Below are positions 34,956 through 43,067 of a stretch of DNA of 64,000 bases, piece after piece (the stretch's first letter is position 1; each line of letters starts with the position of its first letter). The stretch is from Streptomyces flavochromogenes (GTDB lineage Bacteria > Actinomycetota > Actinomycetes > Streptomycetales > Streptomycetaceae), in assembly GCF_000717595.1 (NCBI RefSeq), contig NZ_JNZO01000021.1, forward strand, positions 1-64,000. Direction: 5' to 3'. The translations under genes were made by a program, and so were the position numbers. A model generated the notes under the pieces. The model had not been told where the DNA came from. It saw only the letters and a program-made list of their open reading frames with translations, and did not search any database.

Positions 34956-35812
34956 CTGTGGCGGGTGGGAGGAGTGCGGGCCTGCGTCTTCTCCGGCTCG
35001 TCGCCTATGTGACGCTCCCCGCCGAGGTCGTCCTCGCCGTCCTTCTCGTCGGCGGGGTCCGGATACCCGCCGCCGTGTGGGCCGGCGCCGAGCTCCTCGT
35101 CGTCACGCTCGTCGTCGCCGAGGGCCTCTCGTACCTGCGACTACGCCGTCGGGGGCTCTCCCGGCGGGAGGCCGTCGCCGAGCTCGTACCCGAGGCCGTG
35201 CTGCGGATCATGGGGCACGAGCTGCGGATCATGGCGAGTCTGGGGCGGTGGGTGGCACGGCGCCCGCACGGGGTCGGGGGTGTCGACGGCGTGTTCCCGC
35301 ACGCGCGGGACCAGGCGGCGCTCATGTACGGCTTCGCGTTCGTGTGCGTGGTCGAGAGCGTCGGCATGTCGTATCTGCTCGCCGGCCGGCCCGTCGTCCA
35401 CGCGATCGTCCTCGTCCTGGACGTGTACACCGTGCTGTTCGTCCTCGGCCTGCACGCCGCCGCCGTGACCCGCCCGCACACCCTCGCCGGGGGCGTCCTG
35501 CGGCTCCGCCAGGCCGCGCACGTCGACGTGTCCGTGCCCCTCGACCGGATCGCGTCCGTCCGTCACGAGCCGGTGTTCTCGCACGAGAAGGCCGAGGGCG
35601 AGCTGAACCTCGCCGTCGGCTCGCAGACCTCCCTGACCGTCGAACTGACCGAACCGGTCGACGCGCCCCGGTTCTTCGGCGCGCCCCGGCCCGTACGGCT
35701 GATCCGCTTCCACGCCGACGACGCGCGCGCCCTGTACCGCGAGCTCGGTCCGGCCGTCACGCGGGCGCGAACAGCACCTTCGCCCTCCCCGGGTCCGCCT
35801 CCGCGAGTCTGA
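34904..35812 (+). CDS. Integral membrane protein of unknown function
   Basis: A 302-residue protein (290 if started from the third ATG). Hydrophobic helices at about residues 28-50, 52-70, 142-160 and 165-185; the rest is cytoplasmic, ending in a Pro-rich tail. The last third (VDVSVPLDRIASVRHE, SQTSLTVELTEPV, VRLIRFHADDARALYREL) looks like a PH-like beta domain of the bPH type. Coupled to the MerR gene and probably its target. Its last 56 bases overlap the convergent ribonuclease gene. Confidence 0.7.
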   Translation: MTGAEPMTGATPMTGAGSVAGGRSAGLRLLRLVAYVTLPAEVVLAVLLVGGVRIPAAVWAGAELLVVTLVVAEGLSYLRLRRRGLSRREAVAELVPEAVLRIMGHELRIMASLGRWVARRPHGVGGVDGVFPHARDQAALMYGFAFVCVVESVGMSYLLAGRPVVHAIVLVLDVYTVLFVLGLHAAAVTRPHTLAGGVLRLRQAAHVDVSVPLDRIASVRHEPVFSHEKAEGELNLAVGSQTSLTVELTEPVDAPRFFGAPRPVRLIRFHADDARALYRELGPAVTRARTAPSPSPGPPPRV

Positions 35813-37199
35813 CCCGCAGCCACTCCCCCAGCGGCAGGCGGGATCCGCCGCCCTCGATGCGGGCGACGACCGCCGGGTCGTCCAGGTGGACGGTGCCGAC
35901 GGCCGGTTCGCGTTCCTTCACGTCGATCACGTACGCGTCGAAGATCTCGCCGACCCGTTCCCGCAGCAGCGCCGCCTCGACGATGTCGACGCTCTCGCGC
36001 TCCACGGTGTTGGCGCGGCGCGAGCCGTCGGCCATCTCGTCGGGGAGGGCGGGCAGGGCGGCCCGTACCCATTCGGGCGGTTCGTCGCCCGCCACCGCCG
36101 CGACGCACAGCTCGCCCGCGTACCGGTCGACGAGGCGGCGCAGGGGCGCGGTGCAGTGGGTGTACTCGTCGGCGACGGCCGCGTGCACGGCGGGGGTGGG
36201 GATGTGGCCGTCGGTGAAGACGGTGTATCCGGCGCCCCGGAGCAGGGTGGTGCACTCCTGGAGGAAGGCGGCGTGGCGCGGGTTCGTGGGGTCGGCGGCC
36301 CTGACGACGTCGGCGTACGAGACGTGGTGCGGCCAGTCGACGCCGAGAGCCTGCGCGGAGCGGCGCAGGCGGGCGACGGCGCCGTCGGGGGCGGTGGGGA
36401 GCGTGCGCAGGATGCCGGTGCCGGCGGCGGTCATGAGGTCGGCGGCGGCCATGCCGGTGAGCAGGGAGATCTGGGCGTTCCAGCCGTCGGCGGGGAGCGG
36501 GGCGCGGTAGCCGAGGGAGTAGGTGTGGTCCTGCTCGACGATCTCCTGTTCGGGGACGTTGAGGGAGATCCCGCCGCGTTCGGATTCGAGGGCTTCGCGG
36601 AGGCGTCCGATGTCCCGGAGGAGGGCCACCGGCTCCTCTGCCGTGCCCGTGTCGATCTGCTTCTGCACGGTCGCGTAGTCGAGTTTGGCGCGGCTGCGGA
36701 CGAGGGCGCGGCGGACGTCGGTGGCGACGCGGCGGCCTTGGGCGTCGAGGTCGATGCGCCAGAGGAGGGCGGGGCGGGGTTCGCCGGGGAGGAGGCTCGC
36801 GGCGCCCTCGGAGAGGACGGTGGGGTGGAGGGGGACCTTGCCGTCGGGGAAGTAGAGGGTGAGGACGCGCCGGTGGGCCTCGGTGTCGAGCGCGGAGCCG
36901 GGGGTGACGAAGGCGGCGACGTCGGCGATGGCGTAGTGGACGCGGTAGCCGCCGTCGGACCTGCGGGCCAGGTGCATGGCCTGGTCGAGGTCGGTGGAGG
37001 TCGGCGGGTCGACGGTGAAGAAGGGCAGGTCGGTGGCGTCGTACGCGGGGAGCCGGGGGTTCTTCGCGGCGGCCTCGGCCTCGGCGAGGACGGCGGGCGG
37101 GAAGTCCTCGGGGATCGCGAGCTCGGCACGGAGTGCGCGCAGGGCGGCCCGCAGCGGAGCCTCGGCTGCGCCGGTCACGTGAATGTGGCGGCGGGGCAT
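35757..37199 (-). CDS. RNB-domain (RNase II/R-type) ribonuclease
   Basis: A 480-residue 3'-5' exoribonuclease. The RNB metal site is intact: FTVDPPTSTDLDQAMHLARR holds the conserved Asp cluster, followed by VHYAIADVAAFV. LYFPDGKVPLHPTVLSEGAASLLPGE and EYTHCTAPLRRLVDRY (the classic TAPLRR) complete the domain. Cold-shock domains of full RNase R are absent; a short S1-like C-terminus may remain. Length is typical for the stand-alone actinobacterial RNB protein. Confidence 0.92.
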   Translation of the reverse strand: MPRRHIHVTGAAEAPLRAALRALRAELAIPEDFPPAVLAEAEAAAKNPRLPAYDATDLPFFTVDPPTSTDLDQAMHLARRSDGGYRVHYAIADVAAFVTPGSALDTEAHRRVLTLYFPDGKVPLHPTVLSEGAASLLPGEPRPALLWRIDLDAQGRRVATDVRRALVRSRAKLDYATVQKQIDTGTAEEPVALLRDIGRLREALESERGGISLNVPEQEIVEQDHTYSLGYRAPLPADGWNAQISLLTGMAAADLMTAAGTGILRTLPTAPDGAVARLRRSAQALGVDWPHHVSYADVVRAADPTNPRHAAFLQECTTLLRGAGYTVFTDGHIPTPAVHAAVADEYTHCTAPLRRLVDRYAGELCVAAVAGDEPPEWVRAALPALPDEMADGSRRANTVERESVDIVEAALLRERVGEIFDAYVIDVKEREPAVGTVHLDDPAVVARIEGGGSRLPLGEWLRVRLAEADPGRAKVLFAPA

Positions 37200-37369
37200 G
37201 GACCGAGCGTATGGGGAGGGGAGGGGTGCGGCACCTCGTGCGGAGGGGAGCCGGGGCCGTCCTCGGGTGTGGCCGCCGCGTCTGTCCGTACGGGACAGGG
37301 CGGCGTACCTCGTACGCTGGGCTCCTGGGGCCGCACCCCCATTCCCCGTACGGACGAAGGAGAACCACC

Positions 37370-38137
37370 GTGCTCGTGCTGTTGCCGCCCTCCGAGGGCA
37401 AGGCCTCCTCGGGGCGCGGGGCGCCGCTCAAGCCGGAGTCGCTGTCCCTGCCGGGGCTCGCGGAGGCGCGGGCGGCGGTCCTGGACGAGCTGGTCGAGCT
37501 GTGCGCGGCCGACGAGGAGAAGGCGCGCGAGGTGCTGGGCCTGAGCGAGGGCCTGCGCGGCGAGGTCGCGAAGAACGTGGAGCTGCGGACGGCGGGCGCG
37601 CGGCCCGCCGGGGAGATCTACACGGGCGTGCTGTACGACGCGCTGGGTCTGGCGACCCTGGACCCGGCGGCCAGGCGGCGGGCGGGGCGGTCCCTGCTGG
37701 TCTTCTCCGGGCTGTGGGGCGCGGTGCGGGTGACCGACAGGATCCCGTCGTACCGCTGCTCGATGGGGGTCAGGCTGCCGGGGCTCGGGGCGCTGGGCGG
37801 GCACTGGCGGGGCGCGATGGCCTCCGTGCTGCCCGAGGCGGCCGGGGACGGGCTCGTCCTGGACCTGCGCTCGTCGGCGTACGCGTCGGCGTGGAAGCCG
37901 AAGGGCGAGGTGGCGGCGCGGACGGCGACGGTGCGGGTGCTGCACGCGCCGACCCGGAAGGTGGTCAGCCACTTCAACAAGGCGACGAAGGGCCGGATCG
38001 TCCGGAGCCTGCTGGAGGCGGGGGCGGGTCCGCGCTCGCCGGAGGAGCTGGTGGTGGCGCTGCGGGACCTGGGGTACGTGGTGGAGGAGAGCGGGAAGCC
38101 GGGGGCGCTCGACGTGCTGGTGGACGAGATCCACTGA
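37370..38137 (+). CDS. yaaA: Peroxide stress protein YaaA (DUF328)
   Basis: A 255-residue member of the YaaA family, DNA-binding proteins that limit iron-driven damage after peroxide. Starts LVLLPPSEGK, the family signature, with YTGVLYDALG, FSGLWGAVRVTDRIPSYR and NKATKGRIVRSLL as further blocks. A GTG start follows AAGGAGAACCACC. It may fit with the iron theme of the window, but its neighbours are unrelated. Confidence 0.9.
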   Translation: MLVLLPPSEGKASSGRGAPLKPESLSLPGLAEARAAVLDELVELCAADEEKAREVLGLSEGLRGEVAKNVELRTAGARPAGEIYTGVLYDALGLATLDPAARRRAGRSLLVFSGLWGAVRVTDRIPSYRCSMGVRLPGLGALGGHWRGAMASVLPEAAGDGLVLDLRSSAYASAWKPKGEVAARTATVRVLHAPTRKVVSHFNKATKGRIVRSLLEAGAGPRSPEELVVALRDLGYVVEESGKPGALDVLVDEIH

Positions 38138-38160
38138 CCCCATCGCCTCATTGCACCCTG

Positions 38161-38176
38161 CGCAACGATCGTTGCG
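38161..38176. promoter_or_regulatory. Perfect 16-bp palindrome, probable operator of the aldolase gene
   Basis: CGCAACGATCGTTGCG reads the same on both strands. It overlaps a possible -35 (TTGCGT, 38172-38177) paired with CAGGAT at 17 bases, so a bound protein would block RNA polymerase. GntR or LacI proteins of sugar-acid catabolism often use such sites; the regulator is not in the window. Confidence 0.65.
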
Positions 38177-38207
38177 TGTGACGCTCGTCGTGGGCAGGAT
38201 GAGGCCC

Positions 38208-38864
38208 ATGACGAGCGTGTTCGACCTTGCCCCGGAAGCCTCTCCCGTACCGGTCGTCCCGGTGGTCGTGATCGAGGACGCCGCCGACGCCGTGCCGCTG
38301 GCCCGGGCCCTGGTGGCCGGCGGGCTGCCGCTCGTCGAGGTCACCCTGCGCACGCCGGCCGCGCTCGACGCCGTCCGCGCCATCGCGTCCGAGGTGCCGG
38401 ACGCCGTCGTCGGCGCGGGGACGGTCGTCTCGGCGTCCGGGGTCGCGGACGCGGTCGGCGCCGGAGCACGGTTCCTCGTCAGCCCCGGGTGGACGGAGCG
38501 GCTGCTCGGCGCGATGCGCGACTCGGGCCTGCCCTTCCTCCCCGGCGTGTCGACGACCTCGGAGGTCGTGGCCCTGCTCGAACGGGGCGTGGAGGACATG
38601 AAGTTCTTCCCGGCCGAGGCGGCGGGCGGCGTCCCGTATCTGAAGTCCCTCGCGGGCCCGCTCCCCCGGGCCCGGTTCTGTCCGACGGGCGGCGTCTCGC
38701 TCGCCTCCGCCCCCTCCTACCTCTCCCTCCCGAACGTCGGCTGCGTCGGCGGTACGTGGATGCTGCCGCCCGACGCCCTCGCCGCCCGCGACTGGGCGCG
38801 GGTGGAGACGCTGGCGCGCGAGGCGGCGGCGCTGCGGGGGCCCGTCAGCGTGCGCCCCCGGTGA
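38208..38864 (+). CDS. eda: KDPG/KHG aldolase (2-dehydro-3-deoxy-phosphogluconate aldolase)
   Basis: A 218-residue class I aldolase that splits KDPG to pyruvate and glyceraldehyde-3-phosphate. LVEVTLRTPAALDAVR has the catalytic Glu and Arg region, FLVSPGW and FLPGVSTTSE follow, and the Schiff-base Lys lies in DMKFFPAEAAGG. GGTWM closes the barrel. Length equals the family. A palindrome sits just upstream. It overlaps the convergent GNAT gene by 20 bases. Confidence 0.9.
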   Translation: MTSVFDLAPEASPVPVVPVVVIEDAADAVPLARALVAGGLPLVEVTLRTPAALDAVRAIASEVPDAVVGAGTVVSASGVADAVGAGARFLVSPGWTERLLGAMRDSGLPFLPGVSTTSEVVALLERGVEDMKFFPAEAAGGVPYLKSLAGPLPRARFCPTGGVSLASAPSYLSLPNVGCVGGTWMLPPDALAARDWARVETLAREAAALRGPVSVRPR

Positions 38865-39651
38865 ACCTCACACCCAGGTGGTCGGTCACCGGGCGGTAGC
38901 CGAGGCGCTGGTAGAGGGCATTGCTGGTGGGGTTGGAGAGGTCCGTGAAGAGCAGGACCTGAGGGGCGCCGGTGCCGGCCGCGATCCGGCTGATGGCCTC
39001 GGTGGCCCCTGCCGCGTATCCGTTGCCCCGCTCGGCGGGCGGGGTGTAGACGAGGTGGACGCGGGCCTGGCCCTCGATCGTGCGGGAGACGGCGGCCATC
39101 GAGACCGCGCGGCCGTCGGGCGTCTCCCAGAGGACGAGGCGGCCTTCGGAGATCCGCTCGGTGACGAAGCCGGTGTAGTCCTCGGCGGGCTCGTCGCCGA
39201 TGGCCGTCGCGAACTCGCTCGTCCAGGCCGCGACGAGCGGGGTGTCGGCCTCGGTGGCCGTCCGGGGCCGGCCGGCCGGGGCCGGGTCCGGCGGGGTCAG
39301 CTCGCCGAGCCGGAAGAGCCGCATCCGGACGACGGGCGTCCAAGGGCGGCCGGAGGCCTTCGCGTACGCCTCCACCGCGGCCGTCTCCCCACGGACCTCC
39401 GTCGGCTCCTCGCCCGCGGGGAAGGCGAGCGCGAGGGCCGCCTCCTCCGTCGTCGCGCCGAGGTCGAGGGCCCCGGACGGGGAGACGGCGAGGACCCCGG
39501 TGACCAGGCCGTCGGGCTCGGCCCACCAGCCGAGCCGGTCGGCCCTGTCCATGAGGGTCAGCACGGCGGTGTTGCGCGCGGGCTCGGCGGCGAGGTGCGT
39601 GCCGGCCGCGGCACGGAAGGCGGCGGTGTCTTCGGTGAAGTGCCAGGTCAT
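38845..39651 (-). CDS. GNAT-family N-acetyltransferase
   Basis: A 268-residue protein with a C-terminal GNAT fold. The acetyl-CoA loop is TPPAERGNGYAAGATEAIS, followed by LFTDLSNPTSNALYQRLGYRPV. The N-terminal 110 residues form a second, degenerate GNAT-like half, an arrangement seen in many actinobacterial acetyltransferases. Substrate unknown. Confidence 0.88.
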   Translation of the reverse strand: MTWHFTEDTAAFRAAAGTHLAAEPARNTAVLTLMDRADRLGWWAEPDGLVTGVLAVSPSGALDLGATTEEAALALAFPAGEEPTEVRGETAAVEAYAKASGRPWTPVVRMRLFRLGELTPPDPAPAGRPRTATEADTPLVAAWTSEFATAIGDEPAEDYTGFVTERISEGRLVLWETPDGRAVSMAAVSRTIEGQARVHLVYTPPAERGNGYAAGATEAISRIAAGTGAPQVLLFTDLSNPTSNALYQRLGYRPVTDHLGVRFTGGAR

Positions 39652-39739
39652 GACGGGATGGTGGTACGGGCCGGGGTCCCCGCGCCACCCCTGTGCGGTG
39701 CCTCGCCGCTCCCTTTGCGGTGTCCCGCCGCCTTCGCCC

Positions 39740-41377
39740 CTACCGGAGGTGGGAGGTGTCGTTGAGGAGCCGTACGGACGCGTTGCCGTCGGCGTAGTAG
39801 GCGACCGCCGAGATCGAGGCGGCCGACAGCTCCATCCGGAACAGCGACTCGGGCGGGGCGCCGAGCGCGAGCCGGATCAGGGTCTTGATCGGGGTGACGT
39901 GGGTGACGAGGAGGACGGTCCGGCCCGCGTAGGCGGCGGTGAGCCGGTCCCGGGTCGCGGCGACGCGGCGGGCGACGGTCGCGAAGCTCTCGCCTCCGCC
40001 GGTGGGCGCGGCCTTCGGCGAGGCGAGCCAGGCGTCGAGGTCCTCGGGGTGCCGCTCCCGCACCTCGCCGAACGTCAGTCCCTCCCAGGCGCCGAAGTCG
40101 GTCTCGCGCAGCCCCTGCTCGACGCGGACGTCGAGCCCGAGGCGACCGGCGACGGCGGCCGCGGTCTGCCGGCAGCGGGTGAGCGGCGAGCTGACGATCT
40201 CCTGGATGGTCCCGCGTGCGGCGAGGGCCTCCGCGACGGCCTCGGCCTGCCGGAGGCCGGCCGCCGAGAGCTCGGGGTCGGTTCCCCCACTGCCGGAGAA
40301 CCGCTTCTCGGGGGTGAGCGCGGTCTCGCCGTGCCGGAGGAGCACGAAGGTGGCGGGCGCGCTCATGTCGGGGCCGGCGGACCAGCCTTGACCGGGAGCC
40401 GCCGTGGTGACGGAGGCCGGCGGCGCGGCCGGTGCGGGTGCGGACCCGGCGGCCGCAGGTACTGCGGCGCTCCCTGCGTCCCCGGGCCCGGTGGTTGCGG
40501 GCCCCGTGGTCGCGGGCCTGTCAGCCGCGGGCCCGGTGGTCGCGGGCCCCGCGGCCTCGGGCCCGGTGGTCTCGGTCGGTGCCGCCGCAGGCGCCGTGGC
40601 GGTCTCCAGCGCGTGGGTGCGCGCGGCGTGGCCGGTCGGGGCCAGGGCGCCCGCCTGCGCCTCGAAGTCTCCCGACGCCGGGGCCGCGAGGGCCTCCTCG
40701 GCGGCGAACAGGCCGTCGTCCTGGGCCGTCGGCGGCGCGACGGTGCCGGGCCAGGCGCCCGAGCCCGTGCCCGTACGGCCCGGGCCGAGGTCGCCGGCCG
40801 TGCCCGCCCCCGTCGCCAGGGCGGCGCGGGCCCGCGCCGCGCCCGCCGCCGCGTCGCCGGGCGGGCCCGACGGTGCCGGAGGGAGGGTCGCGGCGTTGCG
40901 GGCGGCCGCGGTGTCGAGGGCGGCCGTCGAGTCGGACGGCTCCCACTGGCGGCCGCGCTTGCCCGCGTCCATCGCCTCGTTCGCGAGCCGGTCCGCGTGC
41001 TTGTTGCGTTCGCGCGGGATCCACTCGTAGCGGACCCGGCCCGCCGGGAAGACCCGGCCCGCCTCGGCCGCGAGCGGCTTCATGTCCGGGTGCTTGATCT
41101 TCCAGCGGCCGGACATCTGCTCGACGACCAGCTTGGAGTCCATCCGGACGTGGACGGTGGCGTCGGGGAACAGTGACCGCGCCGCCTTCAGACCCGCCAC
41201 CAGGCCCTTGTACTCGGCGACGTTGTTCGTCGCCACGCCGATGTACTCGGCCGCCTCCGCGAGCGTCTCGCCCGTCAGCGGATCCAGGACCACGGCGCCG
41301 TACCCGGCGGGCCCCGGGTTGCCCCGGGAACCGCCGTCCGCCTCGACGATCACCTCACGCGAGGACGACGACGTCAT
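39740..41377 (-). CDS. Bifunctional RNase H / acid phosphatase
   Basis: A 545-residue fusion. Residues 5-145 are type I RNase H: VEADGGSRGNPGPAGYG (first Asp), NNVAEYKGLVAGLKAA (Glu), RMDSKLVVEQM (Asp). After a linker of some 180 residues rich in Ala, Pro, Thr and Gly, residues 340-545 form a histidine-phosphatase: FVLLRHGETALTPEKRFSG (RHG) and LLVTHVTPIKTL. Relatives in mycobacteria (Rv2228c) hydrolyse RNA:DNA hybrids and alpha-ribazole phosphate-like esters. The linker is unusually long and holds repeats of ATTGP. Start and upstream stop overlap as TAATG. Confidence 0.93.
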   Translation of the reverse strand: MTSSSSREVIVEADGGSRGNPGPAGYGAVVLDPLTGETLAEAAEYIGVATNNVAEYKGLVAGLKAARSLFPDATVHVRMDSKLVVEQMSGRWKIKHPDMKPLAAEAGRVFPAGRVRYEWIPRERNKHADRLANEAMDAGKRGRQWEPSDSTAALDTAAARNAATLPPAPSGPPGDAAAGAARARAALATGAGTAGDLGPGRTGTGSGAWPGTVAPPTAQDDGLFAAEEALAAPASGDFEAQAGALAPTGHAARTHALETATAPAAAPTETTGPEAAGPATTGPAADRPATTGPATTGPGDAGSAAVPAAAGSAPAPAAPPASVTTAAPGQGWSAGPDMSAPATFVLLRHGETALTPEKRFSGSGGTDPELSAAGLRQAEAVAEALAARGTIQEIVSSPLTRCRQTAAAVAGRLGLDVRVEQGLRETDFGAWEGLTFGEVRERHPEDLDAWLASPKAAPTGGGESFATVARRVAATRDRLTAAYAGRTVLLVTHVTPIKTLIRLALGAPPESLFRMELSAASISAVAYYADGNASVRLLNDTSHLR

Positions 41378-42120
41378 TACAGGCCGGACTCCGACGTGCG
41401 GACGAGGATCCGGCGGCAGTTCTCGCAGCGCAGGACCTCGTCCTTGGCGGCGGCACGGACCTCGTTGACCTCGGTGATGTTGAGCTCGATGTGGCAGCCC
41501 TCGCACTTGCGCTGGTACAGCCGGGCCGCGCCGACGCCGCCCTGCTGGACGCGCAGCTTCTCGTACAGCTTCAGCAGGTCCGCCGGGACGGTGCCCGCGA
41601 CGAGCTCGCGCTCCTTCTCCACGGACGCCTCCTCGGCGGCGAGCTCGCCCTCGGCGGCGTCGCGGCGGGCGCTCGCGTCGTCCGTCTTGGCCTGGACGGC
41701 GGAGACCCGCTCGGTCAGCTCGGCGAGGCGCTCCTGCACGGACTCGCGGCGCTCCATGACCTCGAGGACGATCTCCTCCAGGTCGCCCTGGCGCTTGGCG
41801 AGGGAGACGATCTCGCGCTGGAGGTTCTCCAGGTCCTTCGGGGAGGACACGGCGCCCGAGTCGAGGCGCTGCTGGTCGCGCGTGGCCCGCTGGCGGACCT
41901 GGTCGACGTCCTGCTCGGCCTTGGTCTGCTCACGGCCGCAGTCGCTCTCCTCGGTCTGCGCGGCGACGAGCAGGTCACGCAGCTGGGTGAGGTCCTTGGT
42001 CAGCGACTCGATCTCGGCGTGCTCGGGCAGCGACCGGCGCTTGTGCGCGAGCTGCTGGAGGCGGACGTCGAGGGCCTGGACGTCGAGGAGGCGGATCTGG
42101 TCGGCGGGCGCGGCGTTCAG
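41377..42120 (-). CDS. Zn-ribbon coiled-coil protein with probable CTG start
   Basis: A 247-residue protein. Most of it (residues 10-190) is a long coiled coil rich in Glu, Arg, Gln and Ala. It ends in a zinc ribbon: CEGCHIELN and CENCRRILV. Its family usually begins NAAPADQIRLLDVQALD; here that is preceded by CTG at 42120, which overlaps the TGA of the upstream Nif3 gene as CTGA. No ATG or GTG fits before the conserved part without adding unconserved sequence. Function is unknown; the gene order with Nif3 and RNase H/phosphatase is well conserved. Confidence 0.85.
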   Translation of the reverse strand: MNAAPADQIRLLDVQALDVRLQQLAHKRRSLPEHAEIESLTKDLTQLRDLLVAAQTEESDCGREQTKAEQDVDQVRQRATRDQQRLDSGAVSSPKDLENLQREIVSLAKRQGDLEEIVLEVMERRESVQERLAELTERVSAVQAKTDDASARRDAAEGELAAEEASVEKERELVAGTVPADLLKLYEKLRVQQGGVGAARLYQRKCEGCHIELNITEVNEVRAAAKDEVLRCENCRRILVRTSESGL

Positions 42121-42935
42121 TTGGGGGCTCCAGGGGAGGTGTGGTGGGAGGACCAGGGGTCGGTGACCGTCTTCGAGATGTGGACGCGGAGGTCCCAGCC
42201 GTGACGGTCGGAAATCTCGTCGAGCTGGGCGGCGGCCTGCTCGCACCAGGGCCATTCGGTGGCCCAGTGGGCGGCGTCGACCAGGCCCAGAGGCGACTGC
42301 TGGGTCGCCTCGGAGACGGGGTGGTGGCGCAGGTCCGCGGTGAGGAAGACGTCCACGCCGGCGGCACGTACGGCGTCGAAGAGGCTGTCTCCGGAGCCGC
42401 CGCTGACGGCGACGCGGCGCACGGTCATGCCGGGGTCGCCCGCGACCCGGATGCCCTGCGCGGTGGCGGGCAGCCGCTTCGCCGCGCGGGCGGCGAACTC
42501 GGCGAGGGTCTCGGGGTGGTCGAGCTCGCAGATCCGGCCGAGGTTGTTCTCGGGCACCAGGGGGCCGGTGACCCGGAGGTCGAGCGCGCCGGCGAGGGCG
42601 TCGGAGACGCCGGGATCCGCGGTGTCGGCGTTGGTGTGCGCGACGTGGAGGGCGATGTCGTGCTTGATGAGGCGGTGCACGACGCGGCCCTTGAAGTGGC
42701 CGGCCGCGACGGTCGTCGTCCCGCGCAGATAGAGCGGGTGGTGGGTGACGATCAGGTCGGCGCCGAGGGCGATCGCCTCGTCGGCGATCTCCTCGACCGG
42801 GTCGACGGCGAAGAGCACACGGGTGACCTCGGCGTCGGGGTCACCGCAGACGGTGCCGACGGCGTCCCACGACTCGGCCCGCTCTGGTGGCCAGAGGGCG
42901 TCGAGCGCGGCGATGACTTCAGACAGACGGGGCAC
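42117..42935 (-). CDS. Nif3-like dinuclear metal centre protein
   Basis: A 272-residue member of the Nif3/GTP cyclohydrolase I type 2-like family. Metal ligands: IVTHHPLYLRG (two His), HVAHTNADTADPGVSDALA (His, Asp) and the C-terminal block DAAHWATEWP (His and Glu). Family function is unproven. First gene of the three-gene operon with overlaps between each pair. Confidence 0.92.
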   Translation of the reverse strand: MPRLSEVIAALDALWPPERAESWDAVGTVCGDPDAEVTRVLFAVDPVEEIADEAIALGADLIVTHHPLYLRGTTTVAAGHFKGRVVHRLIKHDIALHVAHTNADTADPGVSDALAGALDLRVTGPLVPENNLGRICELDHPETLAEFAARAAKRLPATAQGIRVAGDPGMTVRRVAVSGGSGDSLFDAVRAAGVDVFLTADLRHHPVSEATQQSPLGLVDAAHWATEWPWCEQAAAQLDEISDRHGWDLRVHISKTVTDPWSSHHTSPGAPN

Positions 42936-43000
42936 GAGGAAAGGCTACCTGGCTCGCCTTCGCGGCTGGTACCGCCGCCGTTGCGGTGCCGACGGCCGGC

Positions 43001-43033
43001 GGCCCCCGGCGCCGTCGGCCGGCGTCGGGGGCC
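43001..43033. terminator. Possible hairpin after the siderophore-binding protein gene
   Basis: GGCCCCCG and CGGGGGCC pair across 17 bases that can themselves fold. Located downstream of the leftward gene ending at 43068. Confidence 0.4.
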
Positions 43034-43067
43034 GCTCGTCCACCGTCTGCTCGACGAGGGGCCCGTG

